NCBI GenBank assembly: GCA_965250205.1
Contig: CBDFNK010000023.1
Location: forward strand, 372,001-436,000
DNA length: 64,000 bases
DNA from: JAHZKN01 sp965250205
GTDB taxonomy: Bacteria > Pseudomonadota > Alphaproteobacteria > Rhizobiales > Hyphomicrobiaceae
Direction: 5' to 3'
Part shown: piece by piece, positions 26,374 to 35,102 of the stretch
How positions within the stretch are numbered: position 1 is the first letter of the stretch
How the letters are laid out: the number at the start of each line of letters is the position of its first letter
Made by a program: the position numbers and the translations under genes
Notes under the pieces: model-generated
What the model was told of the DNA's origin: nothing
The model's database searches: none
What the model saw: the letters and a program-made list of their open reading frames with translations, nothing else

Positions 26374-26460
26374 GGGGCCAAAGCCCCTCCAGGCGACATC
26401 ACTAAAACAACCCCTGAAATTCTTTGAACGGGCGACGTGCGCCCGGCTGTGTCCGCACAG
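26374..26460 (+). promoter_or_regulatory. three short hairpins in the cmk-rpsA leader
   Basis: GGGGC-caaa-GCCCC (26374-26387), CGGGCG-acgtg-CGCCCG (26429-26445) and CTGTG-tccg-CACAG (26447-26460) follow each other between cmk and rpsA. None has a T-run. They could mark a processed or protein-bound mRNA leader; S1 controls its own synthesis in E. coli, but a link here is inference. Confidence 0.5.
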
Positions 26461-26554
26461 TCGGCGATTGCTGCGTTCAAATCTAAATCCGGTCCGTGGC
26501 CAATGGCTGAACGGACGATCCAGACAATACCACACGCTCGGTTTGACGTGTGGG

Positions 26555-26645
26555 TGAGCCCAACACAACTTTAGGACGTGTTGGCACGACATGAGCCCAA
26601 CACAACTTTAATTTGAGCCCAACACAACTTTAGGACGTGTTGGCA
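26555..26645 (+). repeat. tandem stem-loop repeat just upstream of rpsA
   Basis: TGAGCCCAACACAACTTTA occurs three times (from 26555, 26592 and 26614). In copies 1 and 3 it goes on with GGACGTGTTGGCA, so each forms a stem CCAACAC/GTGTTGG with an 11-base loop; copy 2 lacks the second arm. The array ends 20 bp before the rpsA start. Confidence 0.8.
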
Positions 26646-26664
26646 GACCAATTAAGGAGCACCT

Positions 26665-28449
26665 ATGAACGCTGAAGTCAGCAACGAAATGACACCGACT
26701 CACGATGAATTCGCAGCCCTGCTTGCAGAAAGCCTTGCCAAGGATGACCTGATTGAAGGGTCTGTCGTAAAAGGCAAAATCATTGCGATTGAAAAAGACC
26801 AAGCCGTCATCGATGTTGGATTAAAGATGGAAGGCCGGGTGCTGCTCAAAGAGTTCGCAATTGCGGGCCAAGACCCCGAACTTTCCGTTGGCGATGCGGT
26901 TGAAGTCTATCTTGAGCGCATTGAAAACGCTCTTGGTGAAGCTGTTCTCAGTCGCGACAAGGCGCGCCGTGAAGAAAGCTGGACCCGTCTTGAGAAACAG
27001 TTTGAAGCTGGTGAGAAAGTTACTGGCGTCATCTTCAACAAAGTCAAAGGCGGCTTCACAGTTGATCTTGATGGCGCAGTTGCGTTTTTGCCAGGCAGTC
27101 AGGTGGATATCCGCCCAGTACGCGATATCGGTCCGTTGATGCATCAAGAACAGCCGTTCCAAATTCTGAAAATGGATCGTCGTCGTGGCAACATCGTTGT
27201 CTCACGTCGCTCGGTTCTGGAAGAAACCCGCGCCGAACAGCGGGCAGACATCGTTTCGCGTCTTGCTGAAGGCCAGGTTATCGACGGCGTCGTCAAAAAC
27301 ATCACCGACTACGGTGCGTTTATCGACCTGGGCGGCATCGACGGTCTGTTGCATGTCACCGATATGGCATGGCGCCGTGTCAATCATCCAACGGAAATTC
27401 TTAACGTTAGTGATACGGTCAAGGTGCAGATCATTCGTATCAACTCTGAAACACAGCGTATCAGCCTTGGTATGAAGCAACTTCAGTCCGACCCATGGGA
27501 AGGTATAGAAGCCAAGTATCCAGTTGATACCCGTCTCAAAGGTACTGTCACAAATATTGCCGACTACGGTGCGTTTGTTGAACTGGAAGCTGGCGTTGAA
27601 GGCTTGATCCACGTTTCAGAAATGAGCTGGACCAAAAAGAACGTGCATCCTGGCAAAATCGTTTCGACAAGTCAGGAAGTCGAAGTGCAGGTGCTTGAAG
27701 TTGATCCTGCCAAACGCCGTATCTCTCTTGGTCTAAAACAAACGCAGGACAACCCATGGGATGGCTTTTTGGCGACGCATCCGAAGGGCACCGAGGTTGA
27801 AGGCCCAATTCGTAATATCACCGAGTTTGGCCTGTTTATCGGCCTTGAAGGTGGTGTAGACGGCATGGTCCACTTGTCAGATCTGGACTGGAACAGAGCC
27901 GGTGATGAGGTCATCAAAGACTACAAAAAGGGTGACACTATCAAGGCTGTTGTTCTTGACGTTGATAGCCAGAAAGAACGCATTTCGCTTGGCATCAAGC
28001 AGATGCAGGGCGATCCGGCCGATGAGATGGCACGCTACAAGAAGAACGATCAGGTCACCTGTGAAGTCATTGCCGTTCAAGAAAATGGCATTGAGGTCAA
28101 ATTGGCTGACACGGAACTGACAACCTTCGTCAAGCGTTCTGATCTGTCGCGTGATCGTTCTGAACAGCGTCCTGAGCGGTTCTCGGAAGGCCAAAAAGTT
28201 GATGCCGCAGTAACCCAAGTCGATAAGGCTTCACGGCGCATTTCACTGTCGATCAAGGCGCTCGAAATCGCCGAGGAAAAGCAGGCGGTTGCCCAATACG
28301 GTTCGTCGGATTCAGGCGCTTCACTTGGTGATATCCTGGGTGCGGTTATCAACAAGCAGAAGGATGAGGGTGAGGGCGATGAGGCCCCCGCTGCTGCCCC
28401 GGAAGGTGATGCAGACGCCAACAACGATGGCGATGGCGACAAAGCCTAG
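26665..28449 (+). CDS. rpsA: 30S ribosomal protein S1
   Basis: 594 residues, with AAGGAG 7 nt upstream. S1 binds mRNA leaders and helps them onto the 30S subunit. Six S1/OB-fold repeats can be followed (VKGKIIAIEKDQAVIDVG; VTGVIFNKVKGGFTVDLDG; IDGVVKNITDYGAFIDLGGI; LKGTVTNIADYGAFVELEAG; VEGPIRNITEFGLFIGLEGG; VTCEVIAVQENGIEVKLAD). A low-complexity acidic tail (DEGEGDEAPAAAPEGDADAN) ends the protein. Length is normal for the group. A clear terminator follows. Confidence 0.96.
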   Translation: MNAEVSNEMTPTHDEFAALLAESLAKDDLIEGSVVKGKIIAIEKDQAVIDVGLKMEGRVLLKEFAIAGQDPELSVGDAVEVYLERIENALGEAVLSRDKARREESWTRLEKQFEAGEKVTGVIFNKVKGGFTVDLDGAVAFLPGSQVDIRPVRDIGPLMHQEQPFQILKMDRRRGNIVVSRRSVLEETRAEQRADIVSRLAEGQVIDGVVKNITDYGAFIDLGGIDGLLHVTDMAWRRVNHPTEILNVSDTVKVQIIRINSETQRISLGMKQLQSDPWEGIEAKYPVDTRLKGTVTNIADYGAFVELEAGVEGLIHVSEMSWTKKNVHPGKIVSTSQEVEVQVLEVDPAKRRISLGLKQTQDNPWDGFLATHPKGTEVEGPIRNITEFGLFIGLEGGVDGMVHLSDLDWNRAGDEVIKDYKKGDTIKAVVLDVDSQKERISLGIKQMQGDPADEMARYKKNDQVTCEVIAVQENGIEVKLADTELTTFVKRSDLSRDRSEQRPERFSEGQKVDAAVTQVDKASRRISLSIKALEIAEEKQAVAQYGSSDSGASLGDILGAVINKQKDEGEGDEAPAAAPEGDADANNDGDGDKA

Positions 28450-28464
28450 TTGAGACAAACGATT

Positions 28465-28505
28465 TTGAGGCCATGGCGAACGCGTCCTGGCCTCAAGTGT
28501 TTTTA
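28465..28505 (+). terminator. rpsA terminator
   Basis: TTGAGGCCA (28465-28473) pairs with TGGCCTCAA (28488-28496), followed by GTGTTTTTAT. It is 16 bp after the rpsA stop. Confidence 0.8.
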
Positions 28506-28673
28506 TGTAATTAATGGTTGGCTAGGCGTATTTGGATCGGACGTTGCGAGCAATGGGTTGCCTGCTTACGCCTCGAGGGCCCAAGTGATATAGGGCCTAA
28601 GTGCCGTCGCATTTGTCCGGCCATTTAGTTGATCGACGATTATTTCGAATGTCCGCCATTTTTGGAGTAAGCC

Positions 28674-29636
28674 ATGTCAAACGACACAGATCTTATCCTC
28701 GACCGCAGGCGTCTCAGGCGCAAGCTTGGCATCTGGCGTGTTGGCGCGATCATTGCCATTTTATTGGCACTCGCGGCTTTGGTTGCACGAGGCAATGACT
28801 CCGCGTTTGGCGGTAGTTCTCAAATCGCGCGGCTCTCGTTTGAAGGCACCATTACTGAAGACCGCAAGATGCTGAAGCTCATCAAGGAGATTGGTGAGGA
28901 AGACCACGTTAAAGGCGTACTGTTGTTCGTCAACAGTCCGGGCGGTACGACAACGGGTGGTGAAGGCATTTATGAAGCGGTGCGCAAAATCGCAAAAAAA
29001 AAGCCGGTGGTGGCACAGTTCTCAACGCTTGCAACGTCGGCAGGTTACATCGTTGGGCTTTCTGCTGATCATATCGTTGCGCGCGGAAACACCATCACCG
29101 GCTCGGTCGGTGTGTTAATGCAATATCCGCAACTCACAGAACTTTTCAAGAAAGTCGGCGTTGAGATGAAGACCATTCGCTCCGGCAACTTGAAAGCGCT
29201 TCCCAATCCATTCGAACCTGATGATCCCGAAGCGCGTGCGGTCACGCAGGAGATGGTCGATGAAGGCTTTCAATGGTTCTTATCCTTGGTTAAAAAGCGC
29301 CGCTCAATTAGCGCTGGTGCCGTTCCAGGTTTGAAGGATGGCCGCATTTTTTCTGGTCGTATCGCGCTCTCCCACAAGCTCGTGGATGAGATTGGTGGAG
29401 AGACTGAAGCCGTCAATTGGCTCAAAGAAAAGCGCGGCGTTGAAAAAAATGTGAAAGTCGTCGATCGCACTCCTGTGGAGAAGGATTTCTTCGGTTTCGG
29501 TGTTGGAGCCAGTATTTTCGGCGCTTTTTGGGATGGATTAACGAGCCGCTTATTGGGTCCGTATGCCAGCGTTTTAAGTGCCAAGAATCTTCCACTTGAC
29601 GGCCTCGTCTCGGTTTGGCAACCTCCAGAAAATTGA
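28674..29636 (+). CDS. sppA: signal peptide peptidase SppA, short form
   Basis: 320 residues. A membrane anchor at about residues 20-42 (IWRVGAIIAILLALAALVA) is followed by the S49 peptidase domain that degrades cleaved signal peptides at the inner membrane. Motifs are VNSPGGTTTGGEGIYEAVRK, the nucleophile region LATSAGYIVGLSADHIVAR, TITGSVGVLMQYPQ and the catalytic-Lys region IRSGNLKALPNPFEPD. Single-domain (about 300 residues) as in most alphaproteobacteria, not the long E. coli form. It precedes ihfB by 31 bp. Confidence 0.92.
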   Translation: MSNDTDLILDRRRLRRKLGIWRVGAIIAILLALAALVARGNDSAFGGSSQIARLSFEGTITEDRKMLKLIKEIGEEDHVKGVLLFVNSPGGTTTGGEGIYEAVRKIAKKKPVVAQFSTLATSAGYIVGLSADHIVARGNTITGSVGVLMQYPQLTELFKKVGVEMKTIRSGNLKALPNPFEPDDPEARAVTQEMVDEGFQWFLSLVKKRRSISAGAVPGLKDGRIFSGRIALSHKLVDEIGGETEAVNWLKEKRGVEKNVKVVDRTPVEKDFFGFGVGASIFGAFWDGLTSRLLGPYASVLSAKNLPLDGLVSVWQPPEN

Positions 29637-29667
29637 GTAATTTCAATCACTTTTCTAAAGGTGTCCT

Positions 29668-29952
29668 GTGATAAAGTCCGAGCTAGTCCAAAAGATTTCG
29701 GCGACCAATCCGCATTTGTTTCATCGTGATGTGGAACGCATCGTCAACGTTATTCTTGATGAAATCATCAATGCCATGGCGCGCGGTGATAGGGTCGAGC
29801 TGAGAGGCTTCGGTGCCTTCACGGTAAAACATCGCGAGGCGCGTCAAGGTCGCAATCCGCGGACGGGTGAACCGGTGGCAGTGTCTGAAAAGTTTGTGCC
29901 GTTTTTTAAGACCGGCAAAGAACTACGCGACCGGTTGAACAGTGGGTCTTAA
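29668..29952 (+). CDS. ihfB: integration host factor subunit beta
   Basis: 94 residues, starting at GTG (AAAGGTG upstream). A DNA-bending protein of the HU/IHF family: IKSELVQKISATNPHLFHRD, then the DNA-binding arm GFGAFTVKHREARQGRNPRT with GEPVAV. The sppA-ihfB-lapA order and the YKSELV-like N-terminus fit the beta subunit rather than HU. Acts with IhfA in recombination, replication and transcription. Confidence 0.92.
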   Translation: MIKSELVQKISATNPHLFHRDVERIVNVILDEIINAMARGDRVELRGFGAFTVKHREARQGRNPRTGEPVAVSEKFVPFFKTGKELRDRLNSGS

Positions 29953-30008
29953 GACCCGAGTTGTATGGTGCCAACGCGCAGGGTTATGGAATTCAAAGAG
30001 GTTAGACG

Positions 30009-30359
30009 GTGCTGAATCGGTTCTTGAGTCTTGTGGTTGCAATTCCCGTGGGCATTATGCTGATCGCATTGGCCATCGCCAACCGCCACGAGGTGTCACT
30101 CATTCTCGATCCGTTCCAACCTGATCAGCCTATGTTGTCGTTGGAATTGCCGTTTTTTGCCTATCTCTTTGGTGCGCTTGTGCTTGGTGTCATTCTGGGT
30201 GGTGTTGCTGCTTGGATGTCGCAAGGCCGCTATCGTAAAGCAGCGCGCAAGGAAACACGCGAAGCGGCCAAATGGCGTCATGAGGCGGATCGACTGACCC
30301 GCGAGCGCGATGATGAAGTGGCGTCACGTCAAAAACTGATGCTTCCGGCTGGCGAGTAG
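30009..30359 (+). CDS. LapA-domain (DUF1049) membrane protein
   Basis: 116 residues, GTG start. Two membrane spans (FLSLVVAIPVGIMLIALAIA and FFAYLFGALVLGVILGGVAA) are followed by a basic cytoplasmic helix rich in Arg and Glu. This is the LapA/YciS-like fold; in enterobacteria LapA works with LapB in control of LpxC and LPS synthesis. No lapB follows here, so the role is by family only. Confidence 0.85.
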   Translation: MLNRFLSLVVAIPVGIMLIALAIANRHEVSLILDPFQPDQPMLSLELPFFAYLFGALVLGVILGGVAAWMSQGRYRKAARKETREAAKWRHEADRLTRERDDEVASRQKLMLPAGE

Positions 30360-30432
30360 CCGCCGCCCGACTAAACCAAATTCAAGTGACCAGCCACCAT
30401 CGCTTAATTCGCGCGGCAAGGGCCTTTAGGCA

Positions 30433-31101
30433 ATGACGAGCCAAACATTCGTAAAAATCTGTGGCCTGAATGATGATGCCAGTGTTGCTGCTGCCATTGA
30501 CCATGGTGCAGATATGCTTGGGTTGGTTTTTTTCGAAAAAAGTCCGCGACATTTGACGGCGTCGGTGGCTGGAGCCCTGGCCCGCCAAATTCGAGAAAAG
30601 TCTGATGAAGTTGCAGTCACGGCATTGCTGGTCAATCCCAAAGACAGTGCGCTGGATGAAGTGATGAAGGCTGTGCGTCCAGACTTCATCCAATTGCACG
30701 GCTCGGAAAGTCCTGCCCGCGTTGAATGGATTCAAAGCGCTTATCATGTGCGCGTGATTAAAGCGGTTGGGATTGGCTGTGATGACGATGTTCACGCCGC
30801 CATGGCTTATGAAGGTGTTGCCAACCGCCTCCTGTTTGATGCCAAGCCCGCGCCAGATGCAGAACTCCCTGGCGGCAACGGCTTGTCCTTCGATTGGACC
30901 ATCTTAGACGGCCTCAGTGAGACGTTGGCCTACATGTTATCCGGTGGGTTGGACCCCGACAATGTGGCCGAAGCCATACGCCTAACAGGTGCGCCAGGTG
31001 TTGACGTCTCATCAGGCGTCGAAACCCAGCCTGGAAAGAAGGACCCTGAGTTGATCCGCCGCTTTATCCAAGCAGCCAAGGCGGCTAAAAAGGGCGTCTA
31101 G
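30433..31101 (+). CDS. trpF: phosphoribosylanthranilate isomerase
   Basis: 222 residues; isomerises PRA to CdRP in tryptophan synthesis. Motifs are TFVKICGLNDDASVAAAIDH (Cys as general base), DMLGLVFFEKSPRHLT, DFIQLHGSESPARVEWI, LLFDAKPAP and near the end VDVSSGVETQPGKKDPELI. First gene of the trpF-trpB-trpA group. The TAG stop is the TAG of interspersed repeat A (TCTAGAGC), which sits between trpF and trpB. Confidence 0.94.
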   Translation: MTSQTFVKICGLNDDASVAAAIDHGADMLGLVFFEKSPRHLTASVAGALARQIREKSDEVAVTALLVNPKDSALDEVMKAVRPDFIQLHGSESPARVEWIQSAYHVRVIKAVGIGCDDDVHAAMAYEGVANRLLFDAKPAPDAELPGGNGLSFDWTILDGLSETLAYMLSGGLDPDNVAEAIRLTGAPGVDVSSGVETQPGKKDPELIRRFIQAAKAAKKGV

Positions 31102-31214
31102 AGCATCGAGCCTTTTCTCGTACCAGCGAAGCTGGTTGCTCGACGCTCTATCTGATGACTGGGGATCAACTTATCTGCTCAAAGTCGATCCCAACTTTTA
31201 GCAGGTTGATCTAG
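31098..31214. repeat. interspersed repeat, family A, copy 2
   Basis: TCTAGAGCATCGAGCC at the trpF stop, an inner hairpin (ACCAGCGAAGCTGGT), then GATCAACTTATCTGCTCAAA and AGCAGGTTGATCTAG. It overlaps the trpF stop codon and occupies most of the trpF-trpB gap. Confidence 0.7.
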
Positions 31215-31253
31215 CCGGCCTGTGAACAAAGCCCGAAGGTGATAGGCAAAAAT

Positions 31254-32483
31254 ATGAACACCGTCTCACACGAGAACCGCAACAGCTATCGCACGGGGCC
31301 TGATGGCAATGGCTTTTTCGGCCAGTTTGGCGGGCGTTTTGTTGCCGAGACGTTGATGCCGCTGATCCTCGATTTGGAACAAGCCTACGAAGACGCTAAA
31401 GCCGATCCTGAGTTTACCAAAGCGCTTGAAACGCTCATGACCCATTATGGGGGACGGCCAAGTCCGCTTTATCATGCTGAGCGTTTGAGCGAACACCTCG
31501 GTGGCGCCAAGATCTATTTCAAGCGTGATGAGTTGAATCATACCGGCTCACACAAGATCAACAATTGCCTGGGCCAAATTCTGCTTGCAAAACGCATGGG
31601 CAAGACGCGAATTATTGCCGAGACGGGAGCGGGTCAACATGGCGTTGCTGTAGCGACAGTCTGCGCCCGTTTTAGTTTGCCGTGTGAAATCTACATGGGC
31701 AAGCTCGACACCGAACGCCAAAAGCCAAACATGGTGCGCATGAATCTACTCGGCGCCAAGGTCAACGCTGTAACGTCTGGTGCGATGACGCTCAAAGATG
31801 CCATGAACGAAGCGCTGCGCGATTGGGTGTCCAACGTTCATGATACTTACTACTTGATTGGCACCGCCGCGGGACCCCACCCTTATCCGGAAATGGTGCG
31901 CGACTTCCAATCGGTGATTGGTGAAGAAACGCGCCAGCAAATGATGGAGATGGAAGGGCGCCTGCCTGACAGTCTTGTGGCATGCATTGGCGGAGGGTCT
32001 AACGCAATCGGCCTGTTTCATCCCTTCCTGGACGACACAGACGTCAAAATTTATGGTGTCGAAGCGGGAGGCCACGGCATTGAGCACCACAACGGGCATG
32101 CCGCTTCAATGAGTGGTGGTGCACCCGGTGTTTTGCATGGCAACCGCACTTTTCTGTTGCAAGATAGCGATGGTCAGATCATGGAAGGCCATTCTATTTC
32201 TGCTGGCCTCGATTACCCAGGCGTTGGACCGGAACACTCCTGGCTCAAAGACACGGGTCGCGTTGAATATGTAGCGATCACAGACACTGAAGCCTTGGAC
32301 GCCTTCCAACTATGTTCCAAACTCGAAGGGATCATTCCAGCGCTTGAACCAAGCCATGCGTTAGCCTGGGTCACAAAGCTTGCGCCGACTTTACCGGCAG
32401 ACCACTTGTTGGTGATGAATTTGTGCGGCCGCGGTGACAAAGATGTGTTTGCCGTTGCAGAGCACCTAGGCCTTGATATCTAA
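31254..32483 (+). CDS. trpB: tryptophan synthase beta chain
   Basis: 409 residues from ATG 31254; a GTG 15 bp upstream is less likely because the purine-rich site would be too close. It joins indole and serine with PLP. Motifs are FGQFGGRFVAETLMPLI, the PLP lysine in LNHTGSHKINNCLGQ, AETGAGQHGVAVATV, the phosphate loop CIGGGSNAIGLFHPF, and the C-terminal MNLCGRGDKDVFAV. It works as an alpha2-beta2 complex with TrpA, encoded 48 bp downstream. Confidence 0.96.
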   Translation: MNTVSHENRNSYRTGPDGNGFFGQFGGRFVAETLMPLILDLEQAYEDAKADPEFTKALETLMTHYGGRPSPLYHAERLSEHLGGAKIYFKRDELNHTGSHKINNCLGQILLAKRMGKTRIIAETGAGQHGVAVATVCARFSLPCEIYMGKLDTERQKPNMVRMNLLGAKVNAVTSGAMTLKDAMNEALRDWVSNVHDTYYLIGTAAGPHPYPEMVRDFQSVIGEETRQQMMEMEGRLPDSLVACIGGGSNAIGLFHPFLDDTDVKIYGVEAGGHGIEHHNGHAASMSGGAPGVLHGNRTFLLQDSDGQIMEGHSISAGLDYPGVGPEHSWLKDTGRVEYVAITDTEALDAFQLCSKLEGIIPALEPSHALAWVTKLAPTLPADHLLVMNLCGRGDKDVFAVAEHLGLDI

Positions 32484-32531
32484 CAAGACGTACCGCTTTA
32501 GGTGCTGATTTTCGCGAAAGCAACAAAGATT

Positions 32532-33359
32532 ATGACAACACAGGTATCGCGCATTGATCGCAGGTTTCAAGCGCTCAAAGCTGAGCGCCGCGGCGCCATG
32601 GTGACGTTCGTCACAGCTGGCGATCCTGATCCTGAAACCGCCATGGAGATCTTAAAAGGTCTGCCTGCTGCAGGTGCTGACATTATCGAATTGGGGATGC
32701 CGTTTTCTGATCCGATGGCAGATGGGCCGGCAATTCAAGCTGCAAGCCTGCGCGCGCTCAGGGCAGGTCAAAACATGAAGCGCACGCTGGAAATGGTGCG
32801 CACGTTCCGCAATTCTGATCCCGATACCCCCCTCGTCTTGATGGGTTACTACAACCCGATCTTTGTTTATCCGGTCGATGCGTTCTTGGATGAGGCGGCA
32901 GAAGCTGGTGTTGATGGCATGATTGTCGTTGATGTGCCGCCGGAAGCCGATGATGAACTGTGCCTGCCGGCGATGAAACAAGGACTGAGTTTTATCCGCT
33001 TGGCGACGCCAACCACAGATGCCAAGCGCCTACCTGTAGTTTTGAAAAACACCTCAGGCTTTGTTTATTACGTTTCCATCGCAGGGATTACCGGCACCAC
33101 CGCTCCTGTGGTAAATGATGTCCAAGATCAGGTGGCCCGTATCAAGTCTTCAACGCCGCTGCCGGTTGTTGTGGGTTTTGGCGTTAAATCGCCGGAGCAG
33201 GTCCAGGAACTATCGCAAGGCGCCGATGGTGTGGTTGTCGGCTCGGCTCTGGTCCGGGCGATTGAGGACAGCTTGGCGGGAAATGGCTCGGCAACGGCCG
33301 AAACCGTGCCCGCCGTGCTTGACTTGGTAAAGCGGCTTTCCGCGCCGTTACGCGCCTGA
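32532..33359 (+). CDS. trpA: tryptophan synthase alpha chain
   Basis: 275 residues from ATG 32532 (MTTQVSRIDRRF); the frame is open to 32502 but homology begins here. It splits indole-3-glycerol phosphate into indole and G3P. Catalytic Glu/Asp are in IIELGMPFSDPMADGPAIQ; further motifs are LMGYYNPIF, the tunnel-side GIIVVDVPPEA-like strand (MIVVDVPPEADDE), the phosphate loop FVYYVSIAGITGT, and VVGFGVKSPEQV. It ends the trp group; accD follows after a repeat-containing gap. Confidence 0.95.
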   Translation: MTTQVSRIDRRFQALKAERRGAMVTFVTAGDPDPETAMEILKGLPAAGADIIELGMPFSDPMADGPAIQAASLRALRAGQNMKRTLEMVRTFRNSDPDTPLVLMGYYNPIFVYPVDAFLDEAAEAGVDGMIVVDVPPEADDELCLPAMKQGLSFIRLATPTTDAKRLPVVLKNTSGFVYYVSIAGITGTTAPVVNDVQDQVARIKSSTPLPVVVGFGVKSPEQVQELSQGADGVVVGSALVRAIEDSLAGNGSATAETVPAVLDLVKRLSAPLRA

Positions 33360-33649
33360 AGGTGGGCGGTCGGGTGCACTTGAGGTACCAAGATTGCCAA
33401 TTTACAACTGGCGAAATGGGACTATTTAACGATCTTTGATCCCGCCCCCCTTCACAAATCAGTGTCGGGGGCCATGTTAGAGGGTTAAAGATGCTAGACT
33501 GCCACGCGGCACAAGATGCCAAGCGTAGATCAAACTGTCTTAAAGCGTTCCCGCTTTAGGACAGGTAATTTGATCTGTTTCTAAAGTGATAGAGCAGCTT
33601 ATCTGCGTTTGAATAAACCCAGGCTGCTCTAGCAAGGAGTTTGCTGAGC
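33360..33649. repeat. trpA-accD gap with a family A-like repeat
   Basis: 290 bp. About 33540-33634 is a TAAAGCG...AGAGCAGCTTATCTGCGTT...GCTGCTCTAG unit related to the interspersed repeats. A GCCCCC/GGGGGC hairpin lies at about 33443-33470 without a T-run. No gene is seen; the last bases carry the accD ribosome binding site. Confidence 0.45.
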
Positions 33650-34756
33650 GTGAACTGGATTAATAACGTTGTTCGGCCCAAGATCCGCAGCTTCCTCGGC
33701 TCTAAAAGCGAGATGCCGGAGAAGGCTTGGCGGACATGCCCTGAGACGGGGCAGATGGTCTATTACAAGGACCTCGAAGCGAACCAATTCGTTTTTCCAG
33801 GTTCCGAATACCATGAGCAGATGGATGCGCCGACCCGTCTTGCACATATCTTTGATGACGTTAATTTTGAACGCGTTGCGGTGCCCGAGGTGGTGCAAGA
33901 CCCACTTAAGTTTCGTGACAGTCGTCGCTACACGGATCGACTAAAAACTGCCAAGACTGAAACAGAGCAGGACGATGCAGTTATCGTTGGAAAAGGTCGC
34001 ATCGAGGGCCTGAATGTGGTAGTTGCGGTGCAAGATTTTCGCTTTATGGCCGGGTCGCTCGGCATGGCGGCAGGTGAGGCGATTATTGCAGGTATGCAAT
34101 GCGCACTTGCGAGCAAATCCCCATTTATCTTGTTTTCAGCATCAGGTGGCGCACGCATGCAGGAAGGTATCCTGTCATTAATGCAAATGCCGCGCACAAC
34201 GATTGCTGTTCAACAACTGCGCGAAGCAAACCTGCCATATATTGTGGTGCTGACTCACCCGACGACAGGTGGTGTCACTGCGTCCTACGCCATGCTTGGA
34301 GACATTCAGATTGCTGAACCAAAAGCACTGATTTGTTTTGCTGGCCCGCGCGTTATTCAGCAAACCATTCGTGAACAATTGCCAGAAGGTTTCCAGCGCT
34401 CCGAATATCTTCTGGAGCACGGGATGATCGATATGGTGGTGCATCGCCATAAGCTGCGCGAAACGATAGCGCGTGTATGTAGTGTGCTGACGTCGCAGCC
34501 AAGGTCCAAGAAAGCTAACTCCTCCGCAGGCCAGATGAATGGTTTAGCTCATGTAAACGGTGCAGTGGTTGCAGAAACGGGCATCGAAGTTGCCACCGCC
34601 GAGATGGCTGACGACGATGCCGTTGTTATTGAAGCCCAGCCGGTGAGCCAGGAAAAGCGTTTTTCTACGCAACCCAAGACCGGCGGCGAAGCAGCTGCTG
34701 GGAAAGGTAGTGCCACGACCAAAAAAGTGGATACTACGCCAAAATCTGCTGATTAG
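33650..34756 (+). CDS. accD: acetyl-CoA carboxylase carboxyltransferase subunit beta
   Basis: 368 residues from GTG 33650, 10 nt after AAGGAG. It transfers CO2 from biotin to acetyl-CoA in fatty acid synthesis, with AccA. The crotonase-type core shows SLGMAAGEAIIAGMQCALAS, LFSASGGARMQEGILSLMQM, THPTTGGVTASYAMLGDI and FAGPRVIQQTIREQLPEGFQ. The N-terminal Cys4 zinc finger of E. coli AccD is not present: only one Cys (TCPETGQMVYYKDLEANQF) is seen, as in other alphaproteobacteria. About 80 residues of low-complexity tail follow the catalytic domain. Confidence 0.94.
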   Translation: MNWINNVVRPKIRSFLGSKSEMPEKAWRTCPETGQMVYYKDLEANQFVFPGSEYHEQMDAPTRLAHIFDDVNFERVAVPEVVQDPLKFRDSRRYTDRLKTAKTETEQDDAVIVGKGRIEGLNVVVAVQDFRFMAGSLGMAAGEAIIAGMQCALASKSPFILFSASGGARMQEGILSLMQMPRTTIAVQQLREANLPYIVVLTHPTTGGVTASYAMLGDIQIAEPKALICFAGPRVIQQTIREQLPEGFQRSEYLLEHGMIDMVVHRHKLRETIARVCSVLTSQPRSKKANSSAGQMNGLAHVNGAVVAETGIEVATAEMADDDAVVIEAQPVSQEKRFSTQPKTGGEAAAGKGSATTKKVDTTPKSAD

Positions 34757-35102
34757 GTGATGCTTTAGAGCGCGTTCGTCTTAAGGCTGAATTCAGTGGG
34801 CGTGCTCTCACCTTTTGTTTAGATCTTGTTCCGGGCGCAAAACCGCGTACACTTTTGGCTCGAACATGATCAAGTTTTCCTCAACCCCTTATGGGCTTCC
34901 TTACACTTCAGGAGATGCCGTCTGACCCGTCCAATTACGGATTGGTTGAAGTTACTCTTTGTGCGCTTGTTCGGAGCTAGCGTTGTCGTGCGATTTCCCT
35001 TAGAGACGATGGGATGCAAGCTCTTTCGGAAGGCTGAGCAATTGATAGGTAAGCGCCAAGTCGGCTGATGAGGTCAATGGGCGATCGAGGCACGGGCGAG
35101 GC
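34757..35102. repeat. accD-folC gap with interspersed repeat B, copy 2
   Basis: 34766-34873 runs from TAGAGCGCGTTCGTCTTAAG to CGAACATGATCA and belongs to repeat family B. The remaining 230 bp show an open frame (34826-35068) that starts inside the repeat and lacks any recognisable protein pattern; I do not call it. Confidence 0.5.

Noticed and set aside
26279..26557. 92-residue ORF over the cmk end and rpsA leader
   Set aside because: It overlaps cmk in another frame and runs through hairpins of the leader; no coding pattern.
34826..35068. 80-residue plus-strand ORF between accD and folC
   Set aside because: It starts inside an interspersed repeat, has no ribosome site and no protein-like pattern.
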